Source of the DNA: Thiobacillus sp.
GTDB lineage: Bacteria; Pseudomonadota; Gammaproteobacteria; Burkholderiales; Thiobacillaceae
Reading direction: 5' to 3'
Assembly (NCBI GenBank): GCA_024235835.1
Contig: JACKLQ010000001.1
Coordinates: forward strand, 1,240,001-1,304,000
DNA: 64,000 nucleotides
The translations under genes were made by a program, and so were the position numbers. Of the stretch, positions 52,323-61,553 are shown in pieces. Numbering within the stretch: the stretch's first letter is position 1; the number at the start of each line of letters is the position of its first letter. The notes below the pieces were generated by a model. That model saw only the letters and a program-made list of their open reading frames with translations, was not told where the DNA came from and ran no database searches.

Positions 52323-52868
52323 TCAAGGTGTCAACCAGATGCGGAAACGGGCCTCGGCCTCATTTGCCACCACGTCATTCCAATCCCCGCCCCCAATGCC
52401 GAAATCTGCACGGCTAACAGGCAGTTTTCCTTCCGCCAGCCAGGCCCCGTTGGCCTGGCGGCCAAGGCTGAAAGGCACGGAAACGGCCCGGGTCCGTCCC
52501 TTGATGACCAAATCGCCCCTGGCCATGTAACGGCCGTCTGCCTGCCGTGCGACGGATTGGCTCACGAAAGTGGCCCTGGGGTGGCGAGCCATGTCAAACC
52601 AGAGTGGACGTCTGGCCTCGTCGTCGCCTTCGGCGGAACCGGTGTCGATGCTGGCCATGTCCAGGTCCACGCGCATTTTTGCGCTTTCCACCTTGGCCGG
52701 GTCGAAGCTCACCTGGGCGATGAAGCGCTTGAAGCCCCCCTCCACCGGCACATTCATCTGGCGGACAACAAAGCTGACGCGGCTCTTGACGTAGTCTACC
52801 TTCCAGTCCTGGGCCTGGGCAGCGACGGAGGCCACCAGCACGCCTAGAAACAACAGGGGTTTAACCAT
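52323..52868 (-). CDS. YceI-family periplasmic protein
   Basis: A 181-residue paralogue of its neighbour. Signal peptide MVKPLLFLGVLVASVAAQA, then VDYVKSRVSFVVRQMNVPVEGGF, ARHPRATFVSQSV and VSRADFGIGGGDWNDVVANEAEARF. It begins MVKPLL at ATG 52868 and ends 13 bases before the second yceI start. Confidence 0.92.
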   Translation of the reverse strand: MVKPLLFLGVLVASVAAQAQDWKVDYVKSRVSFVVRQMNVPVEGGFKRFIAQVSFDPAKVESAKMRVDLDMASIDTGSAEGDDEARRPLWFDMARHPRATFVSQSVARQADGRYMARGDLVIKGRTRAVSVPFSLGRQANGAWLAEGKLPVSRADFGIGGGDWNDVVANEAEARFRIWLTP

Positions 52869-52967
52869 GGTTTTTTCCTCCATGCGAACTGCCATGACCC
52901 ACGTGGCAGTTGCCCGTGACAATCAGGAGGAAGACGTTCCGGACGTGCCACGAGTTCCCCTGCCCGC

Positions 52968-53438
52968 TTAAAACCATCTTCCGACGCGTGCCTTGTACGC
53001 GACATAGGCCTCACCAAAACGGGCTTCCAGATGGACTTCCTCGTGGCGGATCACGCCATAGCGGATGATGAGCCACACCAGGGGCGCGAAGGCCAGAGGC
53101 CACAGGGTGTGCAGCAGCAGCATGACTCCGGCGAAGATGAGCCAGTCTCCCAGGTAGATGGGGTTGCGCGAAAGACGGAAAGGCCCGTCGTCCACCAGAC
53201 AGGAAGCGGCCTGATAGGGGTTCACCGTGGTGTGGTGTCGCCAGAAGGTGAAGAGAGTCCAGGTAAACATGAACAGGCCGGCTCCCACCAGGGCCCAGCC
53301 TAGCAAGGGATTTGCCGCGCCCAGGTCCACTGGCAGGGGCCAGACCTCCCGATCGAGTCGCCACGCGGCATACAAGGCCAGGGCATAGGGCAGGGGCGGT
53401 AGCACCAGGGTGGCCGGGCGCCGGGTCGGATCACTCAT
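52968..53438 (-). CDS. isoprenylcysteine carboxyl methyltransferase-like membrane protein
   Basis: A 156-residue membrane protein with four helices. The C-terminal motif RNPIYLGDWLIFAG plus HEEVHLEARFGEAYVAYKARVGRW is that of the ICMT/PEMT-like methyltransferases. The bacterial substrate is unknown. Start ATG 53438; it lies 21 bases after folE and upstream of the two yceI genes. Confidence 0.88.
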   Translation of the reverse strand: MSDPTRRPATLVLPPLPYALALYAAWRLDREVWPLPVDLGAANPLLGWALVGAGLFMFTWTLFTFWRHHTTVNPYQAASCLVDDGPFRLSRNPIYLGDWLIFAGVMLLLHTLWPLAFAPLVWLIIRYGVIRHEEVHLEARFGEAYVAYKARVGRWF

Positions 53439-53459
53439 GGGCAAGTCTTCCTTGGTGGA

Positions 53460-54113
53460 TCACACAGACCGGCCGGAGAGACCACCGGAGATGGCGCGCA
53501 GGAACTCGTTGCGCAGTTGGGCATCTTCCTGGAAGCAACCGGCGAAGGCCTGGGTAACCACCCGCTCGTCGCCACGCCGGTCTTCCCCCAGCAGCAGGCA
53601 CAGCTGTTCCGCCTCGATGATGCAGGCCGCGCCCTTGGCCTTGCCGTGCTGGATCAGGGCTTCCGCCACGTCCCGGGTCATCCACTCCTGATACGTAAAG
53701 CGGTGGCCCACCGCGTCCACCAGACGGGCGATGCGGCCGAAGCCGTGCAACCTGCCCCCGGGCACATAGGCCACATGGGCCACGCCGCGGAATGGCACCA
53801 GATGGTGGGGACACACCCCGTGCACGGCGATGCCCCGCACCACCACCATGTCCTCCCGGGGATCGCTGAAACCATCCCCCAGGGCCTCGCCCGGATCCAT
53901 CTCGTAGCCCCCAAGCAGGCGTCGCTCCCATAGTTCCCGCACACGCCTGGCAGTCTTGCCGGTATGCACGGAATCCGGCGCCACCCCGCAGGCCAGCAGC
54001 AGGTCCGTCACCGCCTGCTCGAAGGCCTCGGCATTGAAACGGCCGATGCGGGGGATGCCCAGGTGGCCGGGCTCTTGGGTGGAAGGACAGTCGTGGTCGC
54101 AGCAATCGCTCAT
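53460..54113 (-). CDS. folE: GTP cyclohydrolase I
   Basis: A 217-residue enzyme that converts GTP to dihydroneopterin triphosphate for folate. VHGVCPHHLVPFRGVAHVAY holds Cys101 and His104; Cys172 lies in EAEQLCLLLG, giving the three zinc ligands with the same spacing as in the E. coli enzyme. It starts with MSDCCDHDCPSTQEPGH, a Cys/His-rich tip absent from typical FolE. It overlaps the DUF2238 gene by 4 bases and is part of the minus-strand GGDEF-EAL run. Confidence 0.93.
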   Translation of the reverse strand: MSDCCDHDCPSTQEPGHLGIPRIGRFNAEAFEQAVTDLLLACGVAPDSVHTGKTARRVRELWERRLLGGYEMDPGEALGDGFSDPREDMVVVRGIAVHGVCPHHLVPFRGVAHVAYVPGGRLHGFGRIARLVDAVGHRFTYQEWMTRDVAEALIQHGKAKGAACIIEAEQLCLLLGEDRRGDERVVTQAFAGCFQEDAQLRNEFLRAISGGLSGRSV

Positions 54114-54733
54114 GGGGCATCCTGAATCATTGGCTCTAGCTGCCGGTCATGCCAGCGGCTCAGTAGTAGTAGGGAGGATAACGCCCCCAGCAGGGCCAGG
54201 ACCATGTCCCACTGGGTATCCCATACATCTCCCTGGGTGGCCAGGAAGGCCACGGCCTCGTCGCCGGAAGCCACCGCCACCCACCATTCGATCAGCTCAT
54301 AGAAGGCGGACAGGGCCAGGCAGACGCATGTTGTCAGGAAAAAAAGCCATCCGCCCGACTTGAGGGGTGAAGCCCGGACCAGGATCTCCCGCGCGACGAT
54401 GGCCGGAAAGAACCCCTGGGCCACATGCCCCAGCCGATCGTAATGGTTTCGGGCAAGGCCGTAGGTGTCCCGGACCCAGTCGAACAGGGGCATTTCCGCA
54501 TAGGTATAGTGGCCGCCCACCATCAGCACAACGCCATGCAGGGCCATGAGCCCGTAGGCCAGGGGCGTGAAGGGGAAGCGGCCCCGGGTCGCCAGCAACA
54601 GCGGCAACCCCACCAGCACGGGCGCCACCTCCAGGAACCAGGTGAACCGGTCCTTGGGGCCAATGCCCGACCATAGCAGCACGCCAAGCGTCAGCAGGAT
54701 CAGGCCAGGCAGATAGCCACGGGATGTCCTCAC
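54110..54733 (-). CDS. DUF2238 (YjdF-like) inner-membrane protein
   Basis: A 207-residue membrane protein with six helices. GGHYTYAEMPLFDWVRDTYGLARNHYDRLGHVAQGFFPAIVAREIL and FYELIEWWVAVASGDEAVAFLATQGDVWDTQWDMVLAL match DUF2238 (short motif HYTYAEMPLFDW). Function unknown. It overlaps folE and the GGDEF-EAL gene by 4 bases each. Confidence 0.88.
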   Translation of the reverse strand: MRTSRGYLPGLILLTLGVLLWSGIGPKDRFTWFLEVAPVLVGLPLLLATRGRFPFTPLAYGLMALHGVVLMVGGHYTYAEMPLFDWVRDTYGLARNHYDRLGHVAQGFFPAIVAREILVRASPLKSGGWLFFLTTCVCLALSAFYELIEWWVAVASGDEAVAFLATQGDVWDTQWDMVLALLGALSSLLLLSRWHDRQLEPMIQDAP

Positions 54734-57700
54734 GCCGGCGCCCCTGCATCAGACAAGGGCACGAGCCATGCACGAGCAAACTCCTCGGCTGCCAGGGGCT
54801 GGCTGAAGAAATAACCCTGGGCCTCATCACAGCCCAGGGCCAGCAGCACCTCCACCTGGTTCGGCGTCTCCACGCCTTCGGCGATGGTCTTCAGGCGCAG
54901 GTTGCGGCCCATGCCGATGATGGTTGCCACGATGGCGTGGTCATTGCGGTTCTCCAGCATGTCCCGCACAAAGGACATGTCTATCTTGATCTTGTCCGCC
55001 GGCAATTGCTTCAGATAGGCCAGGGAGGAATACCCGGTACCGAAATCGTCGATGGCCAGGGCAAAGCCCATCACCTTGAGTGTCCCCATCAACCCCATGG
55101 CCTGCCCCACGTTGCGCATTAGGCCGCTCTCGGTCAACTCCAGTTCGAACATGTCGGCCTTGAGGCCTGCTTCCTCCACTATGGCAAGGGCCATGGTGGC
55201 GAATTCCTTGTCGTCCATCTGCTGGGCGGCCACATTGATGGCCAGGCGCCCATGCAGGTGCAGACCGGCCGCCTGCCACCTGGCGACCTGACGACAGGCC
55301 TCCCGGAAAACCCACTCCCCGAGTTCACGCATCATGCCCCGCTCTTCAGCGATGGGAATGAAGGCGCCCGGGCTGACCATGCCCAGGGTGGGATGTTTCC
55401 AGCGCAACAGCGCCTCGACGCCGACAAGGCTGCGTGTCGCCAATTTCACCTGGGGCTGGTAATGCAGGGCCAGTTGCCCGGCAGGCCCATGCAAGGCCTG
55501 CTGCAAATCCCTGGCCAGGGCCAGTCGATCAGCCATGCCCGCGCTCATCTCAGGCTCGTAGAAACGGTAGCCGCTGCCGTAGGCCTTGGCGCGGTACATG
55601 GCTACGTCCGCATGCTTGAACAAGTCGTCCGCGGTTCGGCCATCATCGGGATACATGGCAATGCCAATGCTCACCCGCAGGGGGTAATGCAGCCCTTTCA
55701 CCTCCACCGGGACCGCCAAAGCCATCCTGACCCGTTCAGCGATCAAAACCGCCGCGGATTGGTCCAGGACCTGGGCAAGGACGATGAACTCATCACCGCC
55801 CACCCGGGCCAGGGATTCTTCCTGACGCAGCACCGCCTGGAATCGGTGCGCCACTTCCACCAGCACGAGGTCGCCCACGGCATGACCCTGGGTGTCGTTG
55901 ATCTCCTTGAACCGGTCCAGGTCAAGGAACATCACGGCCACCAGCTTGCCATGGCGCATGCCTGCGTTGATGGCCTGGCTGAGGCGGTCCTGGAACAGGG
56001 CCCGGTTGGGCAGGCCGGTCAGGGGATCGTAAAAGGCCAGGTGCTCCAGTTTCTCCTCTGCGCGCTTGCGCTCCGTAATGTCCTGCAGGCTGAACTGCAG
56101 CAAGGTCTCGTCGCCGTGGGCGAACGCCATCAAGTGCACTTCCGCGTCCCACTCTTCCCCGTTGGGCCTGCGGTGCCGCCATTCGAAGATCTGGCTGCCC
56201 CTGCGCAGGGCCATGTCCAGGTATTCCCTGGCCACCTCCGCCGATGCCCGCCCGTCGTATTGGACAGGCGCTGCGACATCCATGGGAGTCAGGCCAAGTA
56301 CATCCTCCCGGCTACCCAGGTTGTAGATGGCCGCGGCGGCCTGGTTGCAGTCCACGAACGTGCCGCTCTCCGGATCCAGCACCACCAGGGGAATGCGGGA
56401 ATCCGCGAACAAGACCTTGTTGTAGGCCTCGCTCTCCCGGATGCGGGCTTCAGCCTCCTGCAAGGCCTCGATCTGCCGGCGTAATCCTGCGGCCTGTTCA
56501 TCCACTTGGACTCGATAGCTTTGCAGCATGCCCCGCATGCTTTCCTGGGCATTGGCCAGTTGCTGGATTTCGAAAATGGGGCTCCGCACTGAAGCGTCGG
56601 CCCGAAAATCCAGTTGCCCGATGCGCATGCTCTGGGAAACGAGTGACTCCAGCGGCTGGGCAAGACGCCTTACCTGGGCTCGACCTATGAGCATGGCTGC
56701 TGCCAGCACCAGCAGCATGCCTCCCAATAGCACCACCGCCAGGGGCTCCCAGGTGGGAAAGAAATCCGACTCGGGCGCCAGCACAACGACCCAGAAGCGT
56801 TCCTGTCCCAGATGGTAGGGCCGGGTGCTGGCGATCCAGCCCTGGCCGCCAGACCGGTAGCGTATCAAGCCCTGATATGCGGCTCCCTGCTGTCGCCACC
56901 TGGCAAGGGCATCGTCTACCGGCGCAATGGCCAATGCCGTTGCCGGCTGCAAGGTGTGCCGCAGCCAGGCCTGTCGATCCTTGCCTGCCGGAGGGGCTGG
57001 CAGGGCCAGCAGACGCTGGTCCTCCGTCAGCACGAACGCCATGCCATGGCGACCTACTTGAACATCCATGGTGGACTTGGAGAGGTCCCGCAGCATCAGG
57101 TCGAACCCCAGCACAAAATACCTGCCATCCTGAAGTTGCCACCCCGTGGAGGCGGTGATGCCCGGATCTCCCGTGGTAAAAAAGGCATATGGCGACGTCC
57201 ATGCGACCTGTTCCGCCTGCTCCTGGGCCTTCTTGAACCAGGGCCGCAAGCGGGCATCGTAGTCAAGGGTTTCCCAACGTGCGTCGGACTGGCCACTGGG
57301 GCGGTGTTCAGTTATGAGGTGTCGGCTGCCCCATCGGGGAATGTCGGTCATGCGATTGCGCCATTCGCCACCGGGCAACTCCAGCAACAGCCAGCCCTGG
57401 CCCTGGGATGTGCCCGCCACGACAGAGGTGAACTGGGGCATGGTTTCCAGCATGGGGCGGAAAATCCGGTTGAATTCTTCCGATGCCTCCAGCGCCGGGG
57501 CCCGGGTGCCGACCCAGTCACGGGACATGGCAAGAAAAAGCCGGGCCGGCGCGAAGGTCTCGTTCAATGCGGCTTCCACCTGGGCCGCGGATACGTTGAA
57601 CTGGCTCTCCGCGGTCTGTTCCACCAAGGGCCGGATGCCGAAGAGGGCATACCCCAGGCCCAGCATCAATGCGGTGCCGGTCACCAGGAGGCCCAGGCGG

Positions 57701-57756
57701 GTCAGGATGGCCTGGCGCAGTGTCACGGCCTTTTGCGTCATGGCTTTCTGCGTCAT
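54730..57756 (-). CDS. dCACHE-PAS-GGDEF-EAL signalling protein
   Basis: A 1008-residue c-di-GMP enzyme. N-terminal TM (LGLLVTGTALMLGLGYALFG), a periplasmic dCACHE-like sensor domain (about 45-320), a second TM (AVVLLGGMLLVLAAAMLIG, about 335-355), a linker helix/HAMP-like stretch, a PAS domain (about 440-560: FADSRIPLVVLDPESGTFVDCN), GGDEF (RVGGDEFIVLAQ, motif intact; LTGLPNRALFQDRLSQAI) and EAL (LVGVEALLRWKHP, motif intact; KIDMSFVRDML; TIAEGVETPNQ). Both catalytic motifs are intact, so it could make and break c-di-GMP. It heads a run of overlapping genes with DUF2238 and folE. ATG 57756 is preferred. Confidence 0.92.
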   Translation of the reverse strand: MTQKAMTQKAVTLRQAILTRLGLLVTGTALMLGLGYALFGIRPLVEQTAESQFNVSAAQVEAALNETFAPARLFLAMSRDWVGTRAPALEASEEFNRIFRPMLETMPQFTSVVAGTSQGQGWLLLELPGGEWRNRMTDIPRWGSRHLITEHRPSGQSDARWETLDYDARLRPWFKKAQEQAEQVAWTSPYAFFTTGDPGITASTGWQLQDGRYFVLGFDLMLRDLSKSTMDVQVGRHGMAFVLTEDQRLLALPAPPAGKDRQAWLRHTLQPATALAIAPVDDALARWRQQGAAYQGLIRYRSGGQGWIASTRPYHLGQERFWVVVLAPESDFFPTWEPLAVVLLGGMLLVLAAAMLIGRAQVRRLAQPLESLVSQSMRIGQLDFRADASVRSPIFEIQQLANAQESMRGMLQSYRVQVDEQAAGLRRQIEALQEAEARIRESEAYNKVLFADSRIPLVVLDPESGTFVDCNQAAAAIYNLGSREDVLGLTPMDVAAPVQYDGRASAEVAREYLDMALRRGSQIFEWRHRRPNGEEWDAEVHLMAFAHGDETLLQFSLQDITERKRAEEKLEHLAFYDPLTGLPNRALFQDRLSQAINAGMRHGKLVAVMFLDLDRFKEINDTQGHAVGDLVLVEVAHRFQAVLRQEESLARVGGDEFIVLAQVLDQSAAVLIAERVRMALAVPVEVKGLHYPLRVSIGIAMYPDDGRTADDLFKHADVAMYRAKAYGSGYRFYEPEMSAGMADRLALARDLQQALHGPAGQLALHYQPQVKLATRSLVGVEALLRWKHPTLGMVSPGAFIPIAEERGMMRELGEWVFREACRQVARWQAAGLHLHGRLAINVAAQQMDDKEFATMALAIVEEAGLKADMFELELTESGLMRNVGQAMGLMGTLKVMGFALAIDDFGTGYSSLAYLKQLPADKIKIDMSFVRDMLENRNDHAIVATIIGMGRNLRLKTIAEGVETPNQVEVLLALGCDEAQGYFFSQPLAAEEFARAWLVPLSDAGAPA

Positions 57757-57996
57757 CAATTGCTTATACCTTTTTCAGCCCATGATCAGGATTGGCAAGC
57801 CTTGCCATGGTTGCACGCTACAGGACGCATCGATGCTGGCCGACGGCGTTTGAACCGTCAGGCACAGTTCAAATCCAACCTTCCCCCCCTACAGACTGCC
57901 TTCTTGCTCGCTTCATGTAAATTGTTCACGAAAATGTGAATAGTCATGGCTACTCCAGCCATCCATGATTATCCAATCTAGGCAAGGAACCGCATC

Positions 57997-58716
57997 ATGA
58001 GGCAACGCATACTGGTCGTGGAGGACGACGCGGACATCGCCGAACTCCTGCGCCTCAACCTGGCCGACGAGGGCTATGCCGTGGAGGTGGCCCCGGACGG
58101 CGAGACCGCCATCGCCCACGTGCAGGACATGGCCTGGGACGCCGTGATCCTGGACCTGATGCTGCCGGGCATGGACGGCATGGACGTGTGCCGCAGGATC
58201 CGCGCCCTGCCCCGCTACACCCCCATCGTCATCGTCAGCGCCAAGTCGGCGGAGACGGAACGCATCCTCGGGCTGGAGCAGGGGGCGGACGACTACATCA
58301 CCAAACCCTTTTCCCTGCTGGAGGTGAAGGCGCGGGTGAATGCCCTGTTCCGCCGTGCCGAGGCCATGGGCCACAGCGCCCGCCTGGAATCCGGCCTGCT
58401 GGAACAGGGCGGACTGCGCATCGACCCCATAGCCCGCACGGTGAAGATGAAAGGCGAACCGGTGGATCTGGCGGCCCGGGAGTTCGACCTGCTGTTCTTC
58501 TTCGCCCGCCACCCGGGCCAGGTATTCTCCCGGCTGGACCTGCTCAAGCAGGTGTGGGGCTATAGCCACGAAGGCTACGAGCACACGGTGAACACCCATA
58601 TCAACCGGCTGCGGAACAAGATCGAAGCCGACCCGGCCAGGCCGGAATACATCCTCACCGTCTGGGGCGTGGGCTACCGCTTCGCCCTGCCCGGCAGCAC
58701 CGGAGAGACCCCATGA
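57997..58716 (+). CDS. OmpR/PhoB-type response regulator
   Basis: A 239-residue DNA-binding regulator. Receiver domain (ILVVEDDADIAELLRLNLADEG; phosphorylation Asp53 in ILDLMLPGMDG; Lys in TKPFSLLE), then a winged-helix domain (AREFDLLFFFARHPGQVFSRLDLL and VNTHINRLRNKIEADP). It overlaps the kinase gene by 4 bases. A TTCAC-6-GTGAA inverted repeat lies upstream at 57925-57940. Target genes unknown; the gene next beyond the kinase is phosphoribulokinase. Confidence 0.93.
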   Translation: MRQRILVVEDDADIAELLRLNLADEGYAVEVAPDGETAIAHVQDMAWDAVILDLMLPGMDGMDVCRRIRALPRYTPIVIVSAKSAETERILGLEQGADDYITKPFSLLEVKARVNALFRRAEAMGHSARLESGLLEQGGLRIDPIARTVKMKGEPVDLAAREFDLLFFFARHPGQVFSRLDLLKQVWGYSHEGYEHTVNTHINRLRNKIEADPARPEYILTVWGVGYRFALPGSTGETP

Positions 58717-60173
58717 CACTGTTGCGCACACTCTATGGCCGCCTGGCCCTCGCCTTCGCCCTGCTCACACTGCTCTGCGCCGGCTTCACCGCCTGGCTTT
58801 TCATGGACGCCGCCAGCCGCCACCAGCAGGAAGTGCTGCAGCGCCTGTCCAAGAACCTGGCCGCCCACATCGCAGGCCACACGGACCTGGTGAAGCAGTT
58901 CAAGTGGAACCGTCCCGCGGTGGACGAGTTGTTCAACATGCTCATGGTGGTCAACCCCAGCATCGAGGTCTATCTGATCAAGGCCAACGGCCACATAGAC
59001 GCCCACGTGGCCCCTCCGGGCCGGGTGAAACGGAAATGGGTGGACCTGGGCCCCATTCGGTCCTACCTTGCCGGGAATGCCTTTCCCCTACTGGGGGACG
59101 ATCCCCGCGGTACCTCGACGCGAAAAATCTTCAGCGTCGCCCCCTGCGTGCAGGACGGCCACACCGTGGGCTACCTCTACGTCATCCTGGCGGGGGAGGA
59201 CTTCGACCGCCTGGCCGCCGACGTGCGGGATAGCCAGACCATTACCACCGCCACATGGCTCATGGCCGGCCTCACGGTATTGACCCTGTCGGCGGGCCTG
59301 ATCGCCTTCGCCCTCATCACCCGCCGGCTGCGCAACCTGGGGAAGGAAGTGCAGGCCTTCTCGGCGGGCGATCCCGATGCCATCGCACCCCCGCCCGACG
59401 ATGGCCCCCATGACGAGATCGGACAGTTGCACCGGACCTTCCACCACATGGCCCGACGCATCGCCAGCCAGGTGGGCGAACTGAAGCGCCAGGACCAGGT
59501 GCGCCGGGAAATGGTGGCCAATATCTCCCACGATCTGCGCACGCCCCTCACCTCCCTCCAGGGCTACCTGGAAACCATCAGCCTCAAGGCCGGCCAGGTC
59601 AGCGAGGAGGAGCGGAACCGCTACCTGGACGTGGCCCTGCGCCAAAGCCGCAAGGTGAGCAAGCTGGCCCAGGAACTGTTCGAGCTGGCCAAGCTGGAGT
59701 GCGAGGTGACCAAGCCCGTGAAGGAGGCATTCGCCCTGCCCGAACTGGTGAACGACGTACTGCAGAAATTCGAACTGGCCGCACGGCAGAAGGAGGTCAA
59801 CCTGCAAGTGCGCATTCCCGGCGACCTGCCCCCCGTGCTGGCGGACCTGGGAATGATCGAGCGGGTGCTCACCAATCTGCTGGACAATGCCCTGCGTCAT
59901 ACTCCTTTGGGTGGCGCAGTCCAGCTGGAACTGCATGCCGCGGACGGAAACGTGCGGGTGCGCGTGGCGGACACGGGCAGCGGCATCCCCGACAGCCTGC
60001 GTCCCCAGCTGTTCGAACGTCCCTCGCCCCTGCGGGACGGCACGGGCCGCACCTCCGGCGGGCTGGGCCTCCTCATCGTCAAGCGCATCCTCAGCCTGCA
60101 CGACAGCAGCATTCGCCTGGAAGCCCGGCCGGGCCCGGGGGCGGCCTTCAGTTTTGCCTTGCCCGTGGCCTGA
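58713..60173 (+). CDS. membrane sensor histidine kinase
   Basis: A 486-residue kinase. TM1 (LALAFALLTLLCAGFTAWLF, about 11-30), a periplasmic sensor domain (30-180), TM2 (TWLMAGLTVLTLSAGLIAFAL, about 178-198), HAMP, HisKA domain with VANISHDLRTPLTSLQGYLE (His273), and a HATPase_c domain (NLLDNALRHTPLGGAV, VADTGSGIPD, SGGLGLLIVKRI). Pairs with the regulator upstream. Confidence 0.93.
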   Translation: MTLLRTLYGRLALAFALLTLLCAGFTAWLFMDAASRHQQEVLQRLSKNLAAHIAGHTDLVKQFKWNRPAVDELFNMLMVVNPSIEVYLIKANGHIDAHVAPPGRVKRKWVDLGPIRSYLAGNAFPLLGDDPRGTSTRKIFSVAPCVQDGHTVGYLYVILAGEDFDRLAADVRDSQTITTATWLMAGLTVLTLSAGLIAFALITRRLRNLGKEVQAFSAGDPDAIAPPPDDGPHDEIGQLHRTFHHMARRIASQVGELKRQDQVRREMVANISHDLRTPLTSLQGYLETISLKAGQVSEEERNRYLDVALRQSRKVSKLAQELFELAKLECEVTKPVKEAFALPELVNDVLQKFELAARQKEVNLQVRIPGDLPPVLADLGMIERVLTNLLDNALRHTPLGGAVQLELHAADGNVRVRVADTGSGIPDSLRPQLFERPSPLRDGTGRTSGGLGLLIVKRILSLHDSSIRLEARPGPGAAFSFALPVA

Positions 60174-60224
60174 TCCCCGCACTAACATCTTCTTCCCTGT
60201 TCACGCGTCCGGGAGGGATACAGC

Positions 60225-61169
60225 GTGTCCGCCAAGCACCCCATCGTTGCCGTCACCGGCATGGCCGGCGCGGGCCTGTCCACCGTGCGCCACGCTTTCA
60301 AGGCCGTGTTCGAGCGCCTGGCCATCAAGCCCGCCATCGTCCACGGCGACGGTTTTCGCCGCTTCACCGATCGCCAGTTTTCCGCCCTGCTGGACGAAGC
60401 CAGGTCAAGCGGGCGTCGCATCTCCTGGTTCGGCCCGGATTGCAACCACTTCGAGGAACTGGAAACTTTTTTCCGCAGCTACGGCGAGACCGGAAGCGGC
60501 GTCATGAGGGAATATGCCCACAACGAGGAACACGCCCTCCGGCTGGGCACCCAGGCGGGCGAGTTCACCGCCTGGAAGCCCCTGCCTCCCGGGAGCAACC
60601 TGATGTTCTACGAGGGCCAGCACGGCGGCGTCATGGCCCGAACCTGGACTCGCCGCCAGGTGGACGAACGACACTTTCCCCCGGAAATCGACCGGCGCGT
60701 GGGCAAGCAGGGCGTCGACGTGGCCCAACACGTGGACCTGCTTATCGGCGTGGTGCCCGCCATCAACCTGGAGTGGATTCAGAAGGTGCACCGGGATTGC
60801 GCCAAGGGCTATTGCAGCGAAAGCGAATCCGTGGAGACCATCCTGCGGCGCATGGACGACTACATCCACTACATCGTGCCCCAGTTCGGCCTCACGGACA
60901 TCAACATCCAGCGCATGCCCCTGGTGGACACCTCCAACCCCTTCATCGCCCGGGACGTGCCCAACCCGGACGAGTCCTTCCTGGTGGTCCACTTCCGGGA
61001 TCGTCGCAAATACAACTTCGTGGAACTGCTGGATAAGATACCCGGTTCCTTCATGAGCCGTCCCTCCACCATCGTGGTGCCCGGTGGCGAACTGAAGCTG
61101 CTGCTGGAAATGGTATGCGCCCCCATCCTGCTGGAGATGATGGACCGCAAGCGGATGTCGATGGCCTGA
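60225..61169 (+). CDS. prk: phosphoribulokinase
   Basis: A 314-residue bacterial-type PRK that phosphorylates ribulose 5-phosphate for the Calvin cycle. The nucleotide loop GMAGAGLST (12-20), DGDGFRRFTD-like HGDGFRRFTDRQF, ISWFGPDCNHFEELE, LMFYEGQHGG, DVAQHVDLLIGVVPAINLEWIQK and DTSNPFIARDVPNPDESFLVVHFRD are characteristic. GTG start with a GGGAGGG site at 60210-60217. No RuBisCO or other cbb gene is nearby, so it is solitary, with a two-component system just before it. Evidence of autotrophy. Confidence 0.95.
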   Translation: MSAKHPIVAVTGMAGAGLSTVRHAFKAVFERLAIKPAIVHGDGFRRFTDRQFSALLDEARSSGRRISWFGPDCNHFEELETFFRSYGETGSGVMREYAHNEEHALRLGTQAGEFTAWKPLPPGSNLMFYEGQHGGVMARTWTRRQVDERHFPPEIDRRVGKQGVDVAQHVDLLIGVVPAINLEWIQKVHRDCAKGYCSESESVETILRRMDDYIHYIVPQFGLTDINIQRMPLVDTSNPFIARDVPNPDESFLVVHFRDRRKYNFVELLDKIPGSFMSRPSTIVVPGGELKLLLEMVCAPILLEMMDRKRMSMA

Positions 61170-61307
61170 TTACGTCGATAAACCAGTACGATCATACTAT
61201 AGAAATATATTAATATACTTAAGTACTTGGCCGTATAGATTCAAATCAAGGCCTCGCCAGAAGGCACAAATGGAGGAGTTCCGAAAGCGTCGATAAAGGA
61301 GGTTGCT
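61170..61307 (+). promoter_or_regulatory. AT-rich leader between prk and the small membrane gene
   Basis: About 140 bases, far more AT-rich than its surroundings (TATAGAAATATATTAATATA around 61198), with CGTCGATAAA as a direct repeat at 61173-61182 and 61287-61296. It most likely holds the promoter of the next gene; the second repeat overlaps its ribosome site. Confidence 0.5.
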
Positions 61308-61535
61308 ATGAGGAAACAAGGTGGATGGGCAGCGCTTCTGCCCGTTGGGTTGATCGCCATCGTCGCCACCAGTGGCGTGATCGTGGCGACGGAACAGATT
61401 TCCGGTACCGACAAACCAATGCTAAGCAACATGCTCACGGGCCAATCCCAGGCACGTGAAGGCAAGGTCAGCGTCGAGTTTCTAGAGGGAAGGCCCACCC
61501 CGGCCAACCCCGCTCAAGAGGCATCCGGCAAGTAA
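61308..61535 (+). CDS. small single-pass membrane protein
   Basis: A 75-residue protein with one N-terminal membrane segment (ALLPVGLIAIVATSGVIVA, about 9-27) and a polar tail. A consensus AAAGGAGG ribosome site lies at 61294-61301 before ATG 61308, one of the best in the window, so it should be well translated. The tail (GTDKPMLSNMLTGQSQAREG) has no Cys or obvious motif. Unknown function. Confidence 0.7.
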   Translation: MRKQGGWAALLPVGLIAIVATSGVIVATEQISGTDKPMLSNMLTGQSQAREGKVSVEFLEGRPTPANPAQEASGK

Positions 61536-61553
61536 CCATGGTAATGAGGGCAC

